Numbered from the stretch's first letter, positions 1 to 8,538 are shown. The stretch is 49,108 bases of DNA from a bacterium (GCA_030652805.1 JAUSPT010000071.1:1-49108); one strand, 5' to 3'. The notes: generated from the letters alone by a model not told the origin. A program made the numbers and translations.

Positions 1-57
1 GTAAAAACTAGCTGTCTTTCTCATTTGGCAACTCCTCCGATATGGTAGATTCTTGCT

Positions 58-89
58 CCAAACATTGCTCGCTAGCTCGCAATGTTTGG
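58..89. repeat. Perfect inverted repeat (11-bp arms)
   Basis: The arms CCAAACATTGC (58-68) and GCAATGTTTGG (79-89) are exact complements around a 10-nt loop. Weaker symmetry continues outward (TGGTA/GAT on the left against ATC/TACCA on the right). No T-run follows on either strand, so it is not a standard terminator. It lies upstream of the transporter gene and could be an operator, an RNA hairpin, or the relic end of a small mobile repeat. Confidence 0.6.
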
Positions 90-157
90 ATGTCTTCTAT
101 CATACCACGAGTGTTACCTATGTTTCTCAGCCTCCGCATAAAAATAGGGGCTATTCT

Positions 158-1033
158 ATGCGCAGTGAAAAATATCTGAAAGGGGTGCTTCTCATGGTAG
201 CATCATGTATTGCTTTCTCCATAATGAGTGGATTAATTAGATATGCTTCAAACATTGATTCATTTAAGACTGGACTTTTTCGTTTTGCTATTGGTTTTAC
301 ACTACTCGCTACAGCAGCTCTATTTCGCAAGATTAAGCTGGAATTTGTAAACAGTAAGATGCTTTTTGCAAGAGGATTATTTGGAGGCATAGCTGTTTTT
401 CTGTTTTTCTTATCAATAAGAAAGATAGGCATGGCCAAAGGTACAGTTATCAACTATTCCTATCCAATATTTGCAACAGCAATTAGCGCTGTATTTCTAA
501 AGGAGAGAATCTCTCTTGTAAGCTGGGGAATGATAGGGATATGTTTTCTAGGAATATTTCTAATTGTAACGGGGGGACAAGGTACTTTCTCTAGTTTCGG
601 CATATTTGATATCCTGGCTATTGGGGGAGCTATTACAAGTGGTATTGCTGTGGTGTATGTAAAGAAGTTACATGATACAGATTCTTCCTATGCCATCTTC
701 ATGGCGCAGTGTATAATAGGTTTCTGGTTGGTTGTTATCCCCGCTAATCTGATACCATGTTCAGTTGGTATCTCTGGAGGAATCTTGCTTCTTGGAATTG
801 GTATTACTGCTGCAATTGGTCAACTTCTTATGACATATGGCTATAAAGATCTCTCTGTATCAACTGGTTCTCTTCTCAGTATGTTAGTTCCTGTATTCAA
901 TATTCCATTAGGAATACTATTGTTCAATGAAAAAGTTTCAGCGTATATGCTTATTGGCTCAGCACTTGTATTGACATCCTGTGTTTATATGATTCTCAAG
1001 AGAAACATCCCTAGCAAACTAGATTCCAGATAA
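158..1033 (+). CDS. EamA/DMT-family transporter
   Basis: Predicted inner-membrane exporter of the drug/metabolite transporter superfamily; the substrate cannot be told from sequence. About ten hydrophobic segments form two EamA repeats. The first repeat has a conserved turn around GTVINYSYPIFATAISAVFLKERIS, and the second ends LVPVFNIPLGILLFNEKVS, the usual 'P...FGEKLS' family signature. The protein is about 291 aa, normal for the family. An upstream in-frame ATG at 53 would add 35 polar residues running through the 58-89 hairpin. The ATG at 158, behind an AGGGG stretch at 145-150, gives a normal family N-terminus and is preferred. The gene converges on the next one with a 10-bp gap and no visible terminator. 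Confidence 0.85.
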   Translation: MRSEKYLKGVLLMVASCIAFSIMSGLIRYASNIDSFKTGLFRFAIGFTLLATAALFRKIKLEFVNSKMLFARGLFGGIAVFLFFLSIRKIGMAKGTVINYSYPIFATAISAVFLKERISLVSWGMIGICFLGIFLIVTGGQGTFSSFGIFDILAIGGAITSGIAVVYVKKLHDTDSSYAIFMAQCIIGFWLVVIPANLIPCSVGISGGILLLGIGITAAIGQLLMTYGYKDLSVSTGSLLSMLVPVFNIPLGILLFNEKVSAYMLIGSALVLTSCVYMILKRNIPSKLDSR

Positions 1034-1043
1034 TAAAGGAATT

Positions 1044-2039
1044 TTACACTCTCCATTCTTTAATATCCTTATCAGAAACATGTTCTTCCTGTCCAAGTCG
1101 AATTGTTTGCTGATGACCCTTTTTGAACACATTAATATGCTTCCATACAGCTGTTTTCTTACAGTACATTGAGCATAATAAAGCTGCTGTTCTGATATCC
1201 TCGTCATTTATATTAGACTCAACCAGAACCACTGGTCCAGGCACGTTTTGAGGTTCAAGATGTATCATCTTATCCCCAGCAAGCTTGAGCAATTTATTGT
1301 TTTCCTGCTCATTTCTTCCAATTATAACTTTTGTGCCTGATGGAAGTCTAAAATGACGGCCGATTTTTAATAATTCAACATCTTTTAACATAAAATCCGG
1401 TTTGAATTTTATTAAATCTTTCATACGTTTTGAAAAATTTGGCTCTGTAAGCAAACATCCACCAGCCGGGGCTGAAAATTCCCGAATTCCATACTGGTTT
1501 GCCAGCATAAACTGGGGTTTTCTTGATCGACCTTGAATATCAAGCAACCTATCTCTACTTATCCATCCTTTTATTTCGGGTATAGTAGGAGAAAGCAGCT
1601 TTGCAGATAAAGGACGAAGTATCAACCCCTTTAAACCCGAATCCCTGTCTACAATATTCATAGCATCCCTGCGCTGGGACATTGGTCTTTCTCCAAGAAC
1701 CTCTCCTGTAATCAGGAAAGAAGCTCCTATCTTCTTCATATATTGCCCGGCTTTTATTAGCATATAGATTCTACAGTCTAAACATGGATTCATATTCTTG
1801 CCATAACCATATCTAGGATGTTTAACTATATTCAGAAAATCCCGAGACGCTTTATGAGAATACAATATTATTCCTAATTCATCAGCGCTTCTTTCTGCAT
1901 AAGAAGATGCTACAGTTTTTATTGATTCCGAAAAAACATGAACAACAGTAAAACCATATACCTCAACACCCTGCTCCATTACTACCTTTGCACCTAGAGC
2001 ACTGTCAAGCCCACCGGATATCAAAGCAACTGCTTTCAT
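1044..2039 (-). CDS. PP-loop ATPase with MnmA/ThiI-like domain and NFACT-R-like tail
   Basis: Probable tRNA-thiolation-type enzyme. The N-terminus has the ATP-pyrophosphatase P-loop SGGLDSALG (about residues 8-16), typical of MnmA/ThiI/QueC adenylating enzymes. A CxxC (NPCLDCR, about residue 82) and a later C in PAGGCLLTEP could carry persulfide chemistry as in MnmA. The last ~100 residues (KIGRHFRLPSGTKVIIGRNEQEN, then PGPVVLVES) resemble the NFACT-R/DUF814 RNA-binding domain. This PP-loop plus NFACT-R architecture is seen in many anaerobes, annotated loosely as a tRNA methyltransferase or thiouridylase. The modified base is unknown. The start ATG fits the P-loop position. The gene stands alone, divergent from the fucosidase. 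Confidence 0.75.
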   Translation of the reverse strand: MKAVALISGGLDSALGAKVVMEQGVEVYGFTVVHVFSESIKTVASSYAERSADELGIILYSHKASRDFLNIVKHPRYGYGKNMNPCLDCRIYMLIKAGQYMKKIGASFLITGEVLGERPMSQRRDAMNIVDRDSGLKGLILRPLSAKLLSPTIPEIKGWISRDRLLDIQGRSRKPQFMLANQYGIREFSAPAGGCLLTEPNFSKRMKDLIKFKPDFMLKDVELLKIGRHFRLPSGTKVIIGRNEQENNKLLKLAGDKMIHLEPQNVPGPVVLVESNINDEDIRTAALLCSMYCKKTAVWKHINVFKKGHQQTIRLGQEEHVSDKDIKEWRV

Positions 2040-2052
2040 AACACCTTCTTTA

Positions 2053-2080
2053 TGTTATCACTCTATTTGGTATGATAACA
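2053..2080. repeat. Inverted repeat in divergent intergenic region
   Basis: TGTTATCA (2053-2060) and TGATAACA (2073-2080) form a perfect 8-bp palindrome with a 12-nt spacer, just upstream of the minus-strand PP-loop gene. It could be an operator or an mRNA-leader hairpin. A second palindrome, ATGAAAT/ATTTCAT (2151-2168), lies nearer the fucosidase. The rest of the 167-bp gap is AT-rich and shows nothing else clear. Confidence 0.4.
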
Positions 2081-2206
2081 CATTAAATAAATATGCGTCA
2101 AAAACTAGATTTTTCTTAAAAATTTTGGTATATTTTAGATAATTTTACGATGAAATATGGATTTCATATATTAATTGTTCGCACAGGATAATAGGAGACT
2201 TAACTC

Positions 2207-3478
2207 ATGAATAACGAAGGATCTGTAAAGAAATGGTTCTCAACAAGAAGGCTGGGGCTTTTCCTGCATTTTGGCCTGTATTCTATTGAGGGGTGGCACG
2301 AGCAGGACCAAATGAGACGATGCATCTCGCGCACAGAATACGGGAAGCTGATAGAACGGTTTAATCCTACCGAGTTCAATGCTGAGCGCATCCTAGATCT
2401 CGCCGAATCTGTTGGGATGGAATACGTTTGTTTGACAGCTAAGCACCATGACGGCTTCTGTCTCTGGGATACCAAGCTAACAGATTTTAATGTCATGAAC
2501 TCACCGTATGGGCAGGATGTCATGGAGATGTTGGCCAACGCCTGTCATCGCCGCAACTTCCCCCTTGGAATATACTACTCGGTTGTGGATTGGCACCATC
2601 CAAATTACCCGAATCAGGGGCGACATCATGAACTCCCTGAGCCTCAATTGGGAGACAAGCCAGACTGGGACAAATACATGGAGTATCTGACTCGCCAAGT
2701 ACGAGAATTGTGCACGAATTACGGGGAAATCCGGCATTTCTTCTGGGACATCAATGTTCCAAAACATCGCGATCCATCAGTCAACAACATGCTACGTGAT
2801 ATTCAACCGAATATCGTCATCAACGATCGTGGATTCGATGAAGGAGACTTCGGCACACCGGAGCGCGAATATAACAAAGAGAAGACGGGTCAAGCAGTTC
2901 GCTTTTCTCGGCCAACAGAAGCTTGTAACTCCGTCGGTACGCAGAGCTGGGGTTACCGCATAGACGAGGACTATTATTCATCTGAATTCTTAATCAGCAG
3001 CATTGATAGAACCATGGCGATGGGCGGACACTACCTGCTTAATGTCGGACCAGACGCAAACGGAGCTATTCCTGACCAAGCTACTCGGATACTTTCGGAG
3101 ATTGGAGACTGGTATAAGAAGACGCATGAGTCCTTTTTTGATACGGAGCCGGCCCCGAAGTTGACAAACAATAAAAGTGTCTTGCTTACACGACGAGAGA
3201 ACACGTTGTACGTACACATCATCGCACCAGTCAAAGCCGAAGCCATCACCCTGGCACCGATTTCGCAGGAACCTTTTCGCGCCGTACTGCTGAATACTGG
3301 GCAGCAACTTCGTACCAGCACAGATCTACTCCCGGTTTATTTCGCAGAAACCCGCATTCTTACTATAAAGGGACTCCCTAGAAACATGCTGTCCGGTGAA
3401 ACTCTAGTTGTGCGACTTGAGTTCAACACCCCAATAGTGGTTGACGATGCATCTGGAATCAATGAATTCAAAGGATAG
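2207..3478 (+). CDS. GH29-type alpha-L-fucosidase
   Basis: Retaining glycoside hydrolase of family 29, expected to remove alpha-L-fucose from glycans. The N-terminal catalytic barrel is clear: WFSTRRLGLFLHFGLYS near the start, then LTAKHHDGFCLWDTKLTDF (about residue 82), the GH29 'KHHDGF' signature. The strand that bears the nucleophile reads RHFFWDINVP instead of the commoner WFDG, so the Asp in FWD is the likely nucleophile but is not certain. MAMGGHYLLNVGPDANGAI matches the conserved 'NVGP..DG' loop. There is no signal peptide, so a cytosolic location is likely. At 423 aa it lacks most accessory C-terminal domains. RBS AGGAG at 2191-2195. The region is visibly richer in G+C than its neighbours and is followed by a cassette-like tail, suggesting recent acquisition. 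Confidence 0.85.
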   Translation: MNNEGSVKKWFSTRRLGLFLHFGLYSIEGWHEQDQMRRCISRTEYGKLIERFNPTEFNAERILDLAESVGMEYVCLTAKHHDGFCLWDTKLTDFNVMNSPYGQDVMEMLANACHRRNFPLGIYYSVVDWHHPNYPNQGRHHELPEPQLGDKPDWDKYMEYLTRQVRELCTNYGEIRHFFWDINVPKHRDPSVNNMLRDIQPNIVINDRGFDEGDFGTPEREYNKEKTGQAVRFSRPTEACNSVGTQSWGYRIDEDYYSSEFLISSIDRTMAMGGHYLLNVGPDANGAIPDQATRILSEIGDWYKKTHESFFDTEPAPKLTNNKSVLLTRRENTLYVHIIAPVKAEAITLAPISQEPFRAVLLNTGQQLRTSTDLLPVYFAETRILTIKGLPRNMLSGETLVVRLEFNTPIVVDDASGINEFKG

Positions 3479-3483
3479 CAAGT

Positions 3484-3546
3484 GCGAACAAAGCGCTCCA
3501 GCGGACGCGGAAAAACCACAGAAAGAAAATCCCCATGCGTTAGCCA
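3484..3546 (+). other. attC-like (integron cassette) relic downstream of fucosidase
   Basis: Starting six bases after the fucosidase stop is a GC-rich stretch reading GCGAACAAAGCGCTCCAGCG, then GACGCGG, ending at 3538-3545 with GCGTTAGC. The order (AACAA, then GCGCTnnAGCGGACG, later GCGTTAG) is like the left arm and right end of integron cassette recombination sites that directly follow cassette genes. The right inner arm that should pair with the left arm is not evident, so this is at best a degenerate site. The rest of the 178-bp gap holds a small hairpin (TAGTA/TACTA near 3547-3561) and the promoter below. Confidence 0.3.
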
Positions 3547-3587
3547 GTAGTAGAAATTACTATTTTGGCAGCCGTTAATTCATTAGT

Positions 3588-3616
3588 TTGACAAATCATA
3601 AACCAGAAGTTAAACT
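3588..3616 (+). promoter_or_regulatory. Putative sigma70 promoter for aldo/keto reductase operon
   Basis: An exact TTGACA (3588-3593) is followed after 17 bp by TAAACT (3611-3616), a 4/6 match to TATAAT. It lies 40 bp upstream of the aldo/keto reductase start and would drive that gene and the closely spaced run after it. Confidence 0.45.
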
Positions 3617-3656
3617 TCATAGACTAAAGTAGGCTGGGTAATAAGGAGATGTGTGC

Positions 3657-4625
3657 ATGAAACTGGTTAAGCTTGGAAGCACAGAGGAACAGGTTTCCGA
3701 GATGTGTCTTGGAACAATGATGTTCGGTAGAAGGTGCGATGAAAAAGAATCAGACATAATATTATCATTTGCTCTGGATAATGGAGTTAATTTTATTGAT
3801 ACTGCTGCAATGTATGGTGAAGGAGAGACAGAAAAAATACTTGGACGTATAATGAAAAACAGGAGAAAGAAACTCTTTATAACCACAAAAGTTCACAAAG
3901 ACATAGATAGTAAAAGCATTCTTACAAGCATAGATGAGAGTCTCAAGAGGCTTCAAACAGATTATGTTGACCTGTATCTAATTCACTGGCCAAAGGAAGG
4001 AATGAATCCTGATGAAATCATGGAGGCGCTTAATGAGGTTACTAAAAGCGGAAAAACGCGCTTTATAGGCTGTTCTAATTATCCAGCATGGCTTTTTGCA
4101 TACTCTAACTGCATTGCTAAACTGAGAGGATGGAAAACATTCATCAATCATCAGGTTTGTTATAATCTGATTGAGAGAGGAATTGAGGTTGAAGTGCTCC
4201 CGCAGGCAATAGCAGAAAACATAGCAATAACTACTTACAGGCCTCTGGCAATTGGACTATTAACGGGAAAATATAAACCTGAACAACCTATCCCTGATGA
4301 TTCACGAGGATATAATGACTGGCGAATTTCAACATGGCTCAAAAGATACAAGAATGGAATTTTGAGATTCTTTCAATTTGCCAAGGATCATGGCATAATA
4401 CCTGCTCAGTTGGCTATATCATGGGTGCGTAAATCTCCTGCGGTGACCTGCCCGATCGTAGGAGTTAGCTCTCTTAACCAGATGAAAGAAGGCATAAAAG
4501 CATTTGACTTTAACCTATCAGATCAAGAGTATGAAGAAGTAACAGGCATGTTTGATACTGGTGTAAAAGAAGAATCAGGGGGAGACTATAAGAATTTACG
4601 ACGGCATCTTTCCCTCTTAAAATGA
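3657..4625 (+). CDS. Aldo/keto reductase
   Basis: NAD(P)H-dependent (beta/alpha)8-barrel oxidoreductase that interconverts carbonyls and alcohols; the substrate is unknown. The opening KLGSTEEQVSEMCLGTMMFG is the typical AKR start. Catalytic tetrad residues can be placed: Asp and Tyr in FIDTAAMYGEGETE, Lys in FITTKVH, His in DLYLIHWPKEG. The cofactor-binding end is seen in SWVRKSPAVTCPIVGVSSLNQ. Length (322 aa) is normal. A GTG at 3651 is possible, but RBS AAGGAG at 3643-3648 is correctly spaced only for the ATG at 3657. It precedes the PAP2 gene by 11 bp. Codon use returns to the AT-rich pattern of the rest of the window, unlike the fucosidase before it. Confidence 0.88.
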   Translation: MKLVKLGSTEEQVSEMCLGTMMFGRRCDEKESDIILSFALDNGVNFIDTAAMYGEGETEKILGRIMKNRRKKLFITTKVHKDIDSKSILTSIDESLKRLQTDYVDLYLIHWPKEGMNPDEIMEALNEVTKSGKTRFIGCSNYPAWLFAYSNCIAKLRGWKTFINHQVCYNLIERGIEVEVLPQAIAENIAITTYRPLAIGLLTGKYKPEQPIPDDSRGYNDWRISTWLKRYKNGILRFFQFAKDHGIIPAQLAISWVRKSPAVTCPIVGVSSLNQMKEGIKAFDFNLSDQEYEEVTGMFDTGVKEESGGDYKNLRRHLSLLK

Positions 4626-4636
4626 GAACTATATAA

Positions 4637-5191
4637 ATGTGTAGGTTCTTCACAAATATAGATACTGCTCTGTTCTATTCTGTAAATCATGGTTTAGAGA
4701 ACAAGTTCCTCGACATAATAATGCCAATTATAACAGACATAGGATATTGGGAAATTCCTCTTTTAGCTGCATGGCTATGCTTGATGATATTTGGCGGGAA
4801 AAAGGGGAGAATAACAGGAATAGTGCTTGTTGTATCAATCATACTTATAGATCTTTTTAATAGCTATCCTCTGAAATTTCTTTTTGCAAGAACACGTCCA
4901 TGCAATGTGTTTCTTGATGTTCGTACCCTTGTCCCAACTTCAACCACATACTCATTTCCCTCATCCCATGCTGCTAATATATTTGCATTAGCAACTATAT
5001 TGTCAAACAAATACAGGAGTTTCAGATTTTATTTCTTTTCTATTGCATTAGTTGTGGGTATATCCAGGGTTTATGTTGGCGTACATTATCCATTTGATGT
5101 TTTAGCAGGTGCAGTTGTTGGAATACTTTGTGGATTGGGGGCGTTGAAACTAGAAAAATATATTCTCCAGAGATTTGAAGTTGTACAGTAA
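4637..5191 (+). CDS. PAP2-family membrane phosphatase
   Basis: Integral-membrane phosphatase of the PAP2 superfamily, probably acting on a lipid phosphate such as undecaprenyl pyrophosphate or phosphatidate. All three signature motifs are present: KFLFARTRP (KxxxxxxRP), SFPSSHA (PSGH type, with the catalytic His) and SRVYVGVHYPFD (SRxxxxxHxxxD). About five hydrophobic helices surround them. At 184 aa it is a compact family member, with an N-terminal FFTNIDTALFYSVNHGL segment typical of bacterial BcrC/PgpB-like forms. It lies 11 bp after the aldo/keto reductase and 28 bp before pyrF. The exact substrate is not decided. Confidence 0.85.
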   Translation: MCRFFTNIDTALFYSVNHGLENKFLDIIMPIITDIGYWEIPLLAAWLCLMIFGGKKGRITGIVLVVSIILIDLFNSYPLKFLFARTRPCNVFLDVRTLVPTSTTYSFPSSHAANIFALATILSNKYRSFRFYFFSIALVVGISRVYVGVHYPFDVLAGAVVGILCGLGALKLEKYILQRFEVVQ

Positions 5192-5219
5192 GAATTGTTG
5201 TGATAAAATTTAAGGTCAT

Positions 5220-5957
5220 ATGACAGCTAAAAAAGAATTAAACTCCTTAAAATCTCCAGTAATTGTAGCACTGGATATAGATAACCTGAAACAAGCAGAA
5301 ATACTCATACAAGAGCTTAAGGATTATGTATCTGTTTTTAAAGTAGGAAGCCAGTTATTCACAAGCCAGGGACCTGGTATTATAGATTTCATTCATGAGA
5401 GGGGATGTAAAGTATTTTTAGACTTAAAGTTTCATGATATACCTAACACAGTCTCACTAGCAGTCGGTAATGCAGTTAAAAAGGGTGTTTTTATGCTGAC
5501 AGTGCATGCATCCGGTGGAATAGAGATGATGCGTTCTGCATATGAAGCAGCGCGCTCCCAAACCATTCTTTTAGGTGTTACAGTTCTCACCAGCATAGAC
5601 GAGGAAATTCTAAAAAATGATCTACATATAAGTGCTTCTATAAAAGAACATGTTTCACATCTTGCAAAAATGACGAAGATGGCAGGTTTAGATGGTGCTG
5701 TCGCATCTTCAGAAGAAATAAAATATATTAGACAAACGTGTGGAGAAGACTTTCTGATTGTTACACCAGGCATAAGATTTCGAGACTCAGATAAAGACGA
5801 TCAAAAACGAATAGCTTTTCCTGCGCAAGCCATTAATAGAGGTGCTGATTTAATAGTAATTGGAAGGTCTATTACTAAAGCTTCCAGCCCTAAGCATACA
5901 ATGGAAATGCTCATAAAAGAAATTAATGAGCAAAGAATAGATGAAGATGATGTTTAG
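5220..5957 (+). CDS. pyrF: Orotidine-5'-phosphate decarboxylase
   Basis: Catalyses the last step of de novo UMP synthesis, OMP to UMP plus CO2, in the cytosol. The charged active-site network is intact: VALDIDN at the start, then the catalytic DLKFHDIPNT (about residues 67-76), which carries the Asp-Lys-Asp triad. VTPGIRF and IVIGRSITKA form the phosphate-binding end. The length of 245 aa is typical of the bacterial PyrF1 type. The ATG at 5220 follows a weak RBS. The 3' end overlaps the next frame if that gene begins at 5941. pyrE follows one gene later, so the operon brings together the last two pyrimidine steps. Confidence 0.95.
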   Translation: MTAKKELNSLKSPVIVALDIDNLKQAEILIQELKDYVSVFKVGSQLFTSQGPGIIDFIHERGCKVFLDLKFHDIPNTVSLAVGNAVKKGVFMLTVHASGGIEMMRSAYEAARSQTILLGVTVLTSIDEEILKNDLHISASIKEHVSHLAKMTKMAGLDGAVASSEEIKYIRQTCGEDFLIVTPGIRFRDSDKDDQKRIAFPAQAINRGADLIVIGRSITKASSPKHTMEMLIKEINEQRIDEDDV

Positions 5958-6897
5958 AATTCTAAAAACTTGGATTTTGAATTTGCTTCGAGTATTCGGA
6001 TTTAAGATTTCAGATTTTAGTAGATATATGACTAATTTAGAGTCCAGAGAAATATTGAAACGGAAACATGCAAGAGTTGATGTATCTTTAAAAATCTGCG
6101 CCAAGCATGAATATAAAATGGATCTTTGTGATAGTAATGTTGTAGATATTAGTGAAACTGGACTATGTTTTAAAACAGATATTCTCTATCCTGTAAAGAG
6201 TGGATTGGAACTTGAACTAGAATTCCCACAAGACTTTGGAGCAAAAGAGGAAACCCGCTCTTTTTATGCATTATCAGAGGTTAAGCAAGTCAAAAAAACA
6301 GAGAAGAATATGTATCTAACAGGAGTAGAATTCAAAAAAATTCATCCGCGTTTTAAGAGAAGATTAAACAAATTCTTAAAAATGGAATTGGAGAAGAAAA
6401 TGCGAGCATGTATAATCTATTTTTCATTAACTGGGAATACACACCAATTAGCTCAAATGATCTCGCAAGAATTAAAACACAAGAACTTTGAAGTTGATTT
6501 AGTAAGATTAGAACCAGTTGACGGAGCAAAGACATTTGCTGGACAGGGCATGACAGCCCTGCAAAGGAAAAGGGTGAATATTGGTGATGTTAATTTTGAC
6601 CTGAGCATGTATGACATGATATGGTTTGGTTCACCTGTCTGGGCCTTCAGTCCAGCACCAGCATTAAATACCTATCTGGATAAATGCTATGGGCTTGATG
6701 GGAAAAAGGTTGTAGTGTTTTATACATACGGAAGCGGCACAGGAAAGGGCAGAGCTGTGAAAATTGTTAACAAGATGTTAGAACATAAGAGGACAAAATC
6801 CCTGCATTCTTTATTAATCGCACAAAGAGACCTAAAAAATTCTCAAGATATTAATAATAAGGTAAATGAGCTTTTAGAAAGCATATTACAAAAATGA
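5941..6897 (+). CDS. PilZ-domain / flavodoxin fusion protein
   Basis: Unusual two-domain protein. Residues ~40-145 form a PilZ domain: RKHAR gives the RxxxR motif and DISETGLCF the D/NxSxxG motif that together bind cyclic di-GMP. Residues ~154-318 form a flavodoxin: the FMN phosphate loop is IIYFSLTGNTHQLAQ, followed by FGSPVWAFSPAP and FYTYGSGTGKGRA. A c-di-GMP-sensing electron carrier or flavin protein is one reading. Starts are uncertain. ATG 5941 overlaps pyrF; ATG 6028 (residue 30) would leave the 7-bp repeats of 5971-6020 outside the gene. An internal ATG at 6400 with GGAG at 6390 could also make free flavodoxin. The stop overlaps the pyrE start (ATGA). Confidence 0.75.
   Translation: MKMMFRILKTWILNLLRVFGFKISDFSRYMTNLESREILKRKHARVDVSLKICAKHEYKMDLCDSNVVDISETGLCFKTDILYPVKSGLELELEFPQDFGAKEETRSFYALSEVKQVKKTEKNMYLTGVEFKKIHPRFKRRLNKFLKMELEKKMRACIIYFSLTGNTHQLAQMISQELKHKNFEVDLVRLEPVDGAKTFAGQGMTALQRKRVNIGDVNFDLSMYDMIWFGSPVWAFSPAPALNTYLDKCYGLDGKKVVVFYTYGSGTGKGRAVKIVNKMLEHKRTKSLHSLLIAQRDLKNSQDINNKVNELLESILQK
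5971..6020 (+). repeat. 7-bp-phased AT-rich repeat
   Basis: GGATTTT near 5972 and then ATTTAAG ATTTCAG ATTTTAG (6000-6020) recur with a 7-bp period. It encodes, or precedes, the extreme N-terminus of the PilZ-flavodoxin protein (residues ~11-27, hydrophobic, not part of either domain). Related 7-bp-phased tracts occur at 19638, 22384, 25391 and 29774. Confidence 0.55.
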
Positions 6898-7478
6898 AAC
6901 AACATGAAGTCCTGGATCTCTTTAGAAAGCGCAATGCTCTTCTTGAAGGCCATTTTCTGCTCTCTTCAGGTCTTCATAGCAGTCAATATATTCAATGCGC
7001 TAAGGTTCTCCAGTATCCAGAGTGTGGGACTAAACTTGGAAAAGCTATTGCAGAGCTTTTCCAACATATACAATGCGATGTAGTTGTATCTCCTGCAATT
7101 GGAGGAATTCTCATTGCACAGGAAGTTGCCAGAGCTTTAGGTACTAGAGCTATATTCTGTGAAAGAAAAGGTGGAAAGATGATTCTTCGGAGAGGCTTTG
7201 GAATTAAAAAAAAAGAACGTGTACTTATTATTGAAGATATCATCACTACAGGCCGCTCGACTATGGAAGTTATCGCAACTGTAGAAAGTTTCAAAGGCTG
7301 TATTGTTGGTATTGGTGCAATAATTGACAGAAGTGAGAAAAAAATTAACTTTCCCACAGAATTTAAGAGCCTTGCTAAGTTAAGTCTTGAAAATTATAAT
7401 TCTGACAATTGTTTAATATGTAAACAGGGGAAAATTTCTTTAGTAAAGCCAGGAAGCAGAGAAAAAATAGAAGTTTAG
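6894..7478 (+). CDS. pyrE: Orotate phosphoribosyltransferase
   Basis: Transfers phosphoribosyl from PRPP to orotate to give OMP, the substrate of PyrF. The PRPP signature is VLIIEDIITTGRSTMEV (about residues 105-121). FLLSSGLHSSQYIQCAKVL near the N-terminus is the orotate-binding 'SG.HS..Y' segment. ERKGGKMILRRGF supplies the mobile catalytic loop with its Lys and Arg residues. The length of 194 aa is normal. Its ATG overlaps the previous stop as ATGA, implying translational coupling to the PilZ-flavodoxin protein. The stop overlaps the RBS of aroC. Confidence 0.94.
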   Translation: MKQHEVLDLFRKRNALLEGHFLLSSGLHSSQYIQCAKVLQYPECGTKLGKAIAELFQHIQCDVVVSPAIGGILIAQEVARALGTRAIFCERKGGKMILRRGFGIKKKERVLIIEDIITTGRSTMEVIATVESFKGCIVGIGAIIDRSEKKINFPTEFKSLAKLSLENYNSDNCLICKQGKISLVKPGSREKIEV

Positions 7479-7487
7479 GAGGTATAT

Positions 7488-8534
7488 ATGTTGCGTTATC
7501 TTACAGCAGGTGAATCACATGGGCCAAGTCTTACAGCTATCCTTGAAGGCATGCCAGCTGGATTGAGGATAAATAAGGCAGAGATAAACAGAAAACTTGC
7601 AAGAAGACAATCCGGATATGGCAGAGGTGAAAGGATGCAGATTGAGCACGATACTGTTCAAATAACCTCTGGACTGCGCATGGGATTAACACTTGGCTCG
7701 CCGATTACAATGATCATAGGGAATAAGGATTGGAAGAACTGGAAAAATGAACCCCCTATAACAAGTCCCAGACCAGGACATGCTGATCTTGCTGGAATTA
7801 TGAAATATAATCAACTGGACATAAGGAATATCCTTGAGCGTTCAAGTGCTCGCGAAACAGCAGCTAGAGTTGCAGTTGGCACAATTACTAAAAAGCTACT
7901 TAATAAATTTGGTATAGAGATTATAAGTCGTGTATGCGAAATTGGCGGTGTGGAAAAAAATGAAAAACTAATGAGAGAGAAAATAGACCAAGCACGAAAA
8001 AACGGCGATAGTCTGGGAGGTATATTTGAAATAACAGTAAAGTATGTTCCTGTAGGATTAGGATCTCATGTGCATTGGGACAGAAAACTGGATGGAAGAC
8101 TGGCTCAATGTTTGATGAGCATTCAAGGAATAAAGGGTGTTGAAATAGGTCTTGGATTCGCTGCATCAAGAAAACCAGGTTCAAAGGTTCATGATGAAAT
8201 AATATATGACTACAATTTTGAACGAAGGACTAATAATGCCGGTGGAATTGAAGGAGGCATTTCAAACGGAGAGGACATAGTCATTCGCGGAGCAATGAAA
8301 CCAATTCCAACCCTTAAAAAGGCTCTTAACTCAGTAGATATAATTACAAAAAAAACTGTTAAAGCAAAAGTAGAACGTTCTGATGTTTGCGCAGTTCATG
8401 CTGCAAGCGTTGTAGGAGAAGCAGTCGTAGCCTTTGAAATTGCAAATGCTATGTGCGAAAAATTTGGCGGAGATAGTATTAAAGAGATGAAGCGAAACTA
8501 CAATTCCTACATTAGAACGATAAGAAGGATTTGA
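7488..8534 (+). CDS. aroC: Chorismate synthase
   Basis: Final shikimate-pathway enzyme: EPSP to chorismate, requiring reduced FMN. Family signatures are clear: [18 protein letters not shown] at the start, [29 protein letters not shown] (about residue 122) and [27 protein letters not shown] (about residue 245). The length of 348 aa is normal. RBS AGGAGGT at 7477-7483 overlaps the pyrE stop. The enzyme needs FMNH2; in anaerobes an outside flavin reductant must supply it, and a flavodoxin lies two genes upstream. That link is speculation. Confidence 0.96.
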   Translation: MLRYLTAGESHGPSLTAILEGMPAGLRINKAEINRKLARRQSGYGRGERMQIEHDTVQITSGLRMGLTLGSPITMIIGNKDWKNWKNEPPITSPRPGHADLAGIMKYNQLDIRNILERSSARETAARVAVGTITKKLLNKFGIEIISRVCEIGGVEKNEKLMREKIDQARKNGDSLGGIFEITVKYVPVGLGSHVHWDRKLDGRLAQCLMSIQGIKGVEIGLGFAASRKPGSKVHDEIIYDYNFERRTNNAGGIEGGISNGEDIVIRGAMKPIPTLKKALNSVDIITKKTVKAKVERSDVCAVHAASVVGEAVVAFEIANAMCEKFGGDSIKEMKRNYNSYIRTIRRI

Positions 8535-8538
8535 AACG

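Noticed and set aside
58-89. Rho-independent terminator
   Set aside because: No T-run on either strand after the stem.
53-157. N-terminal extension of the DMT transporter
   Set aside because: It is polar, runs through a perfect hairpin, and the ATG at 158 gives a normal family start.
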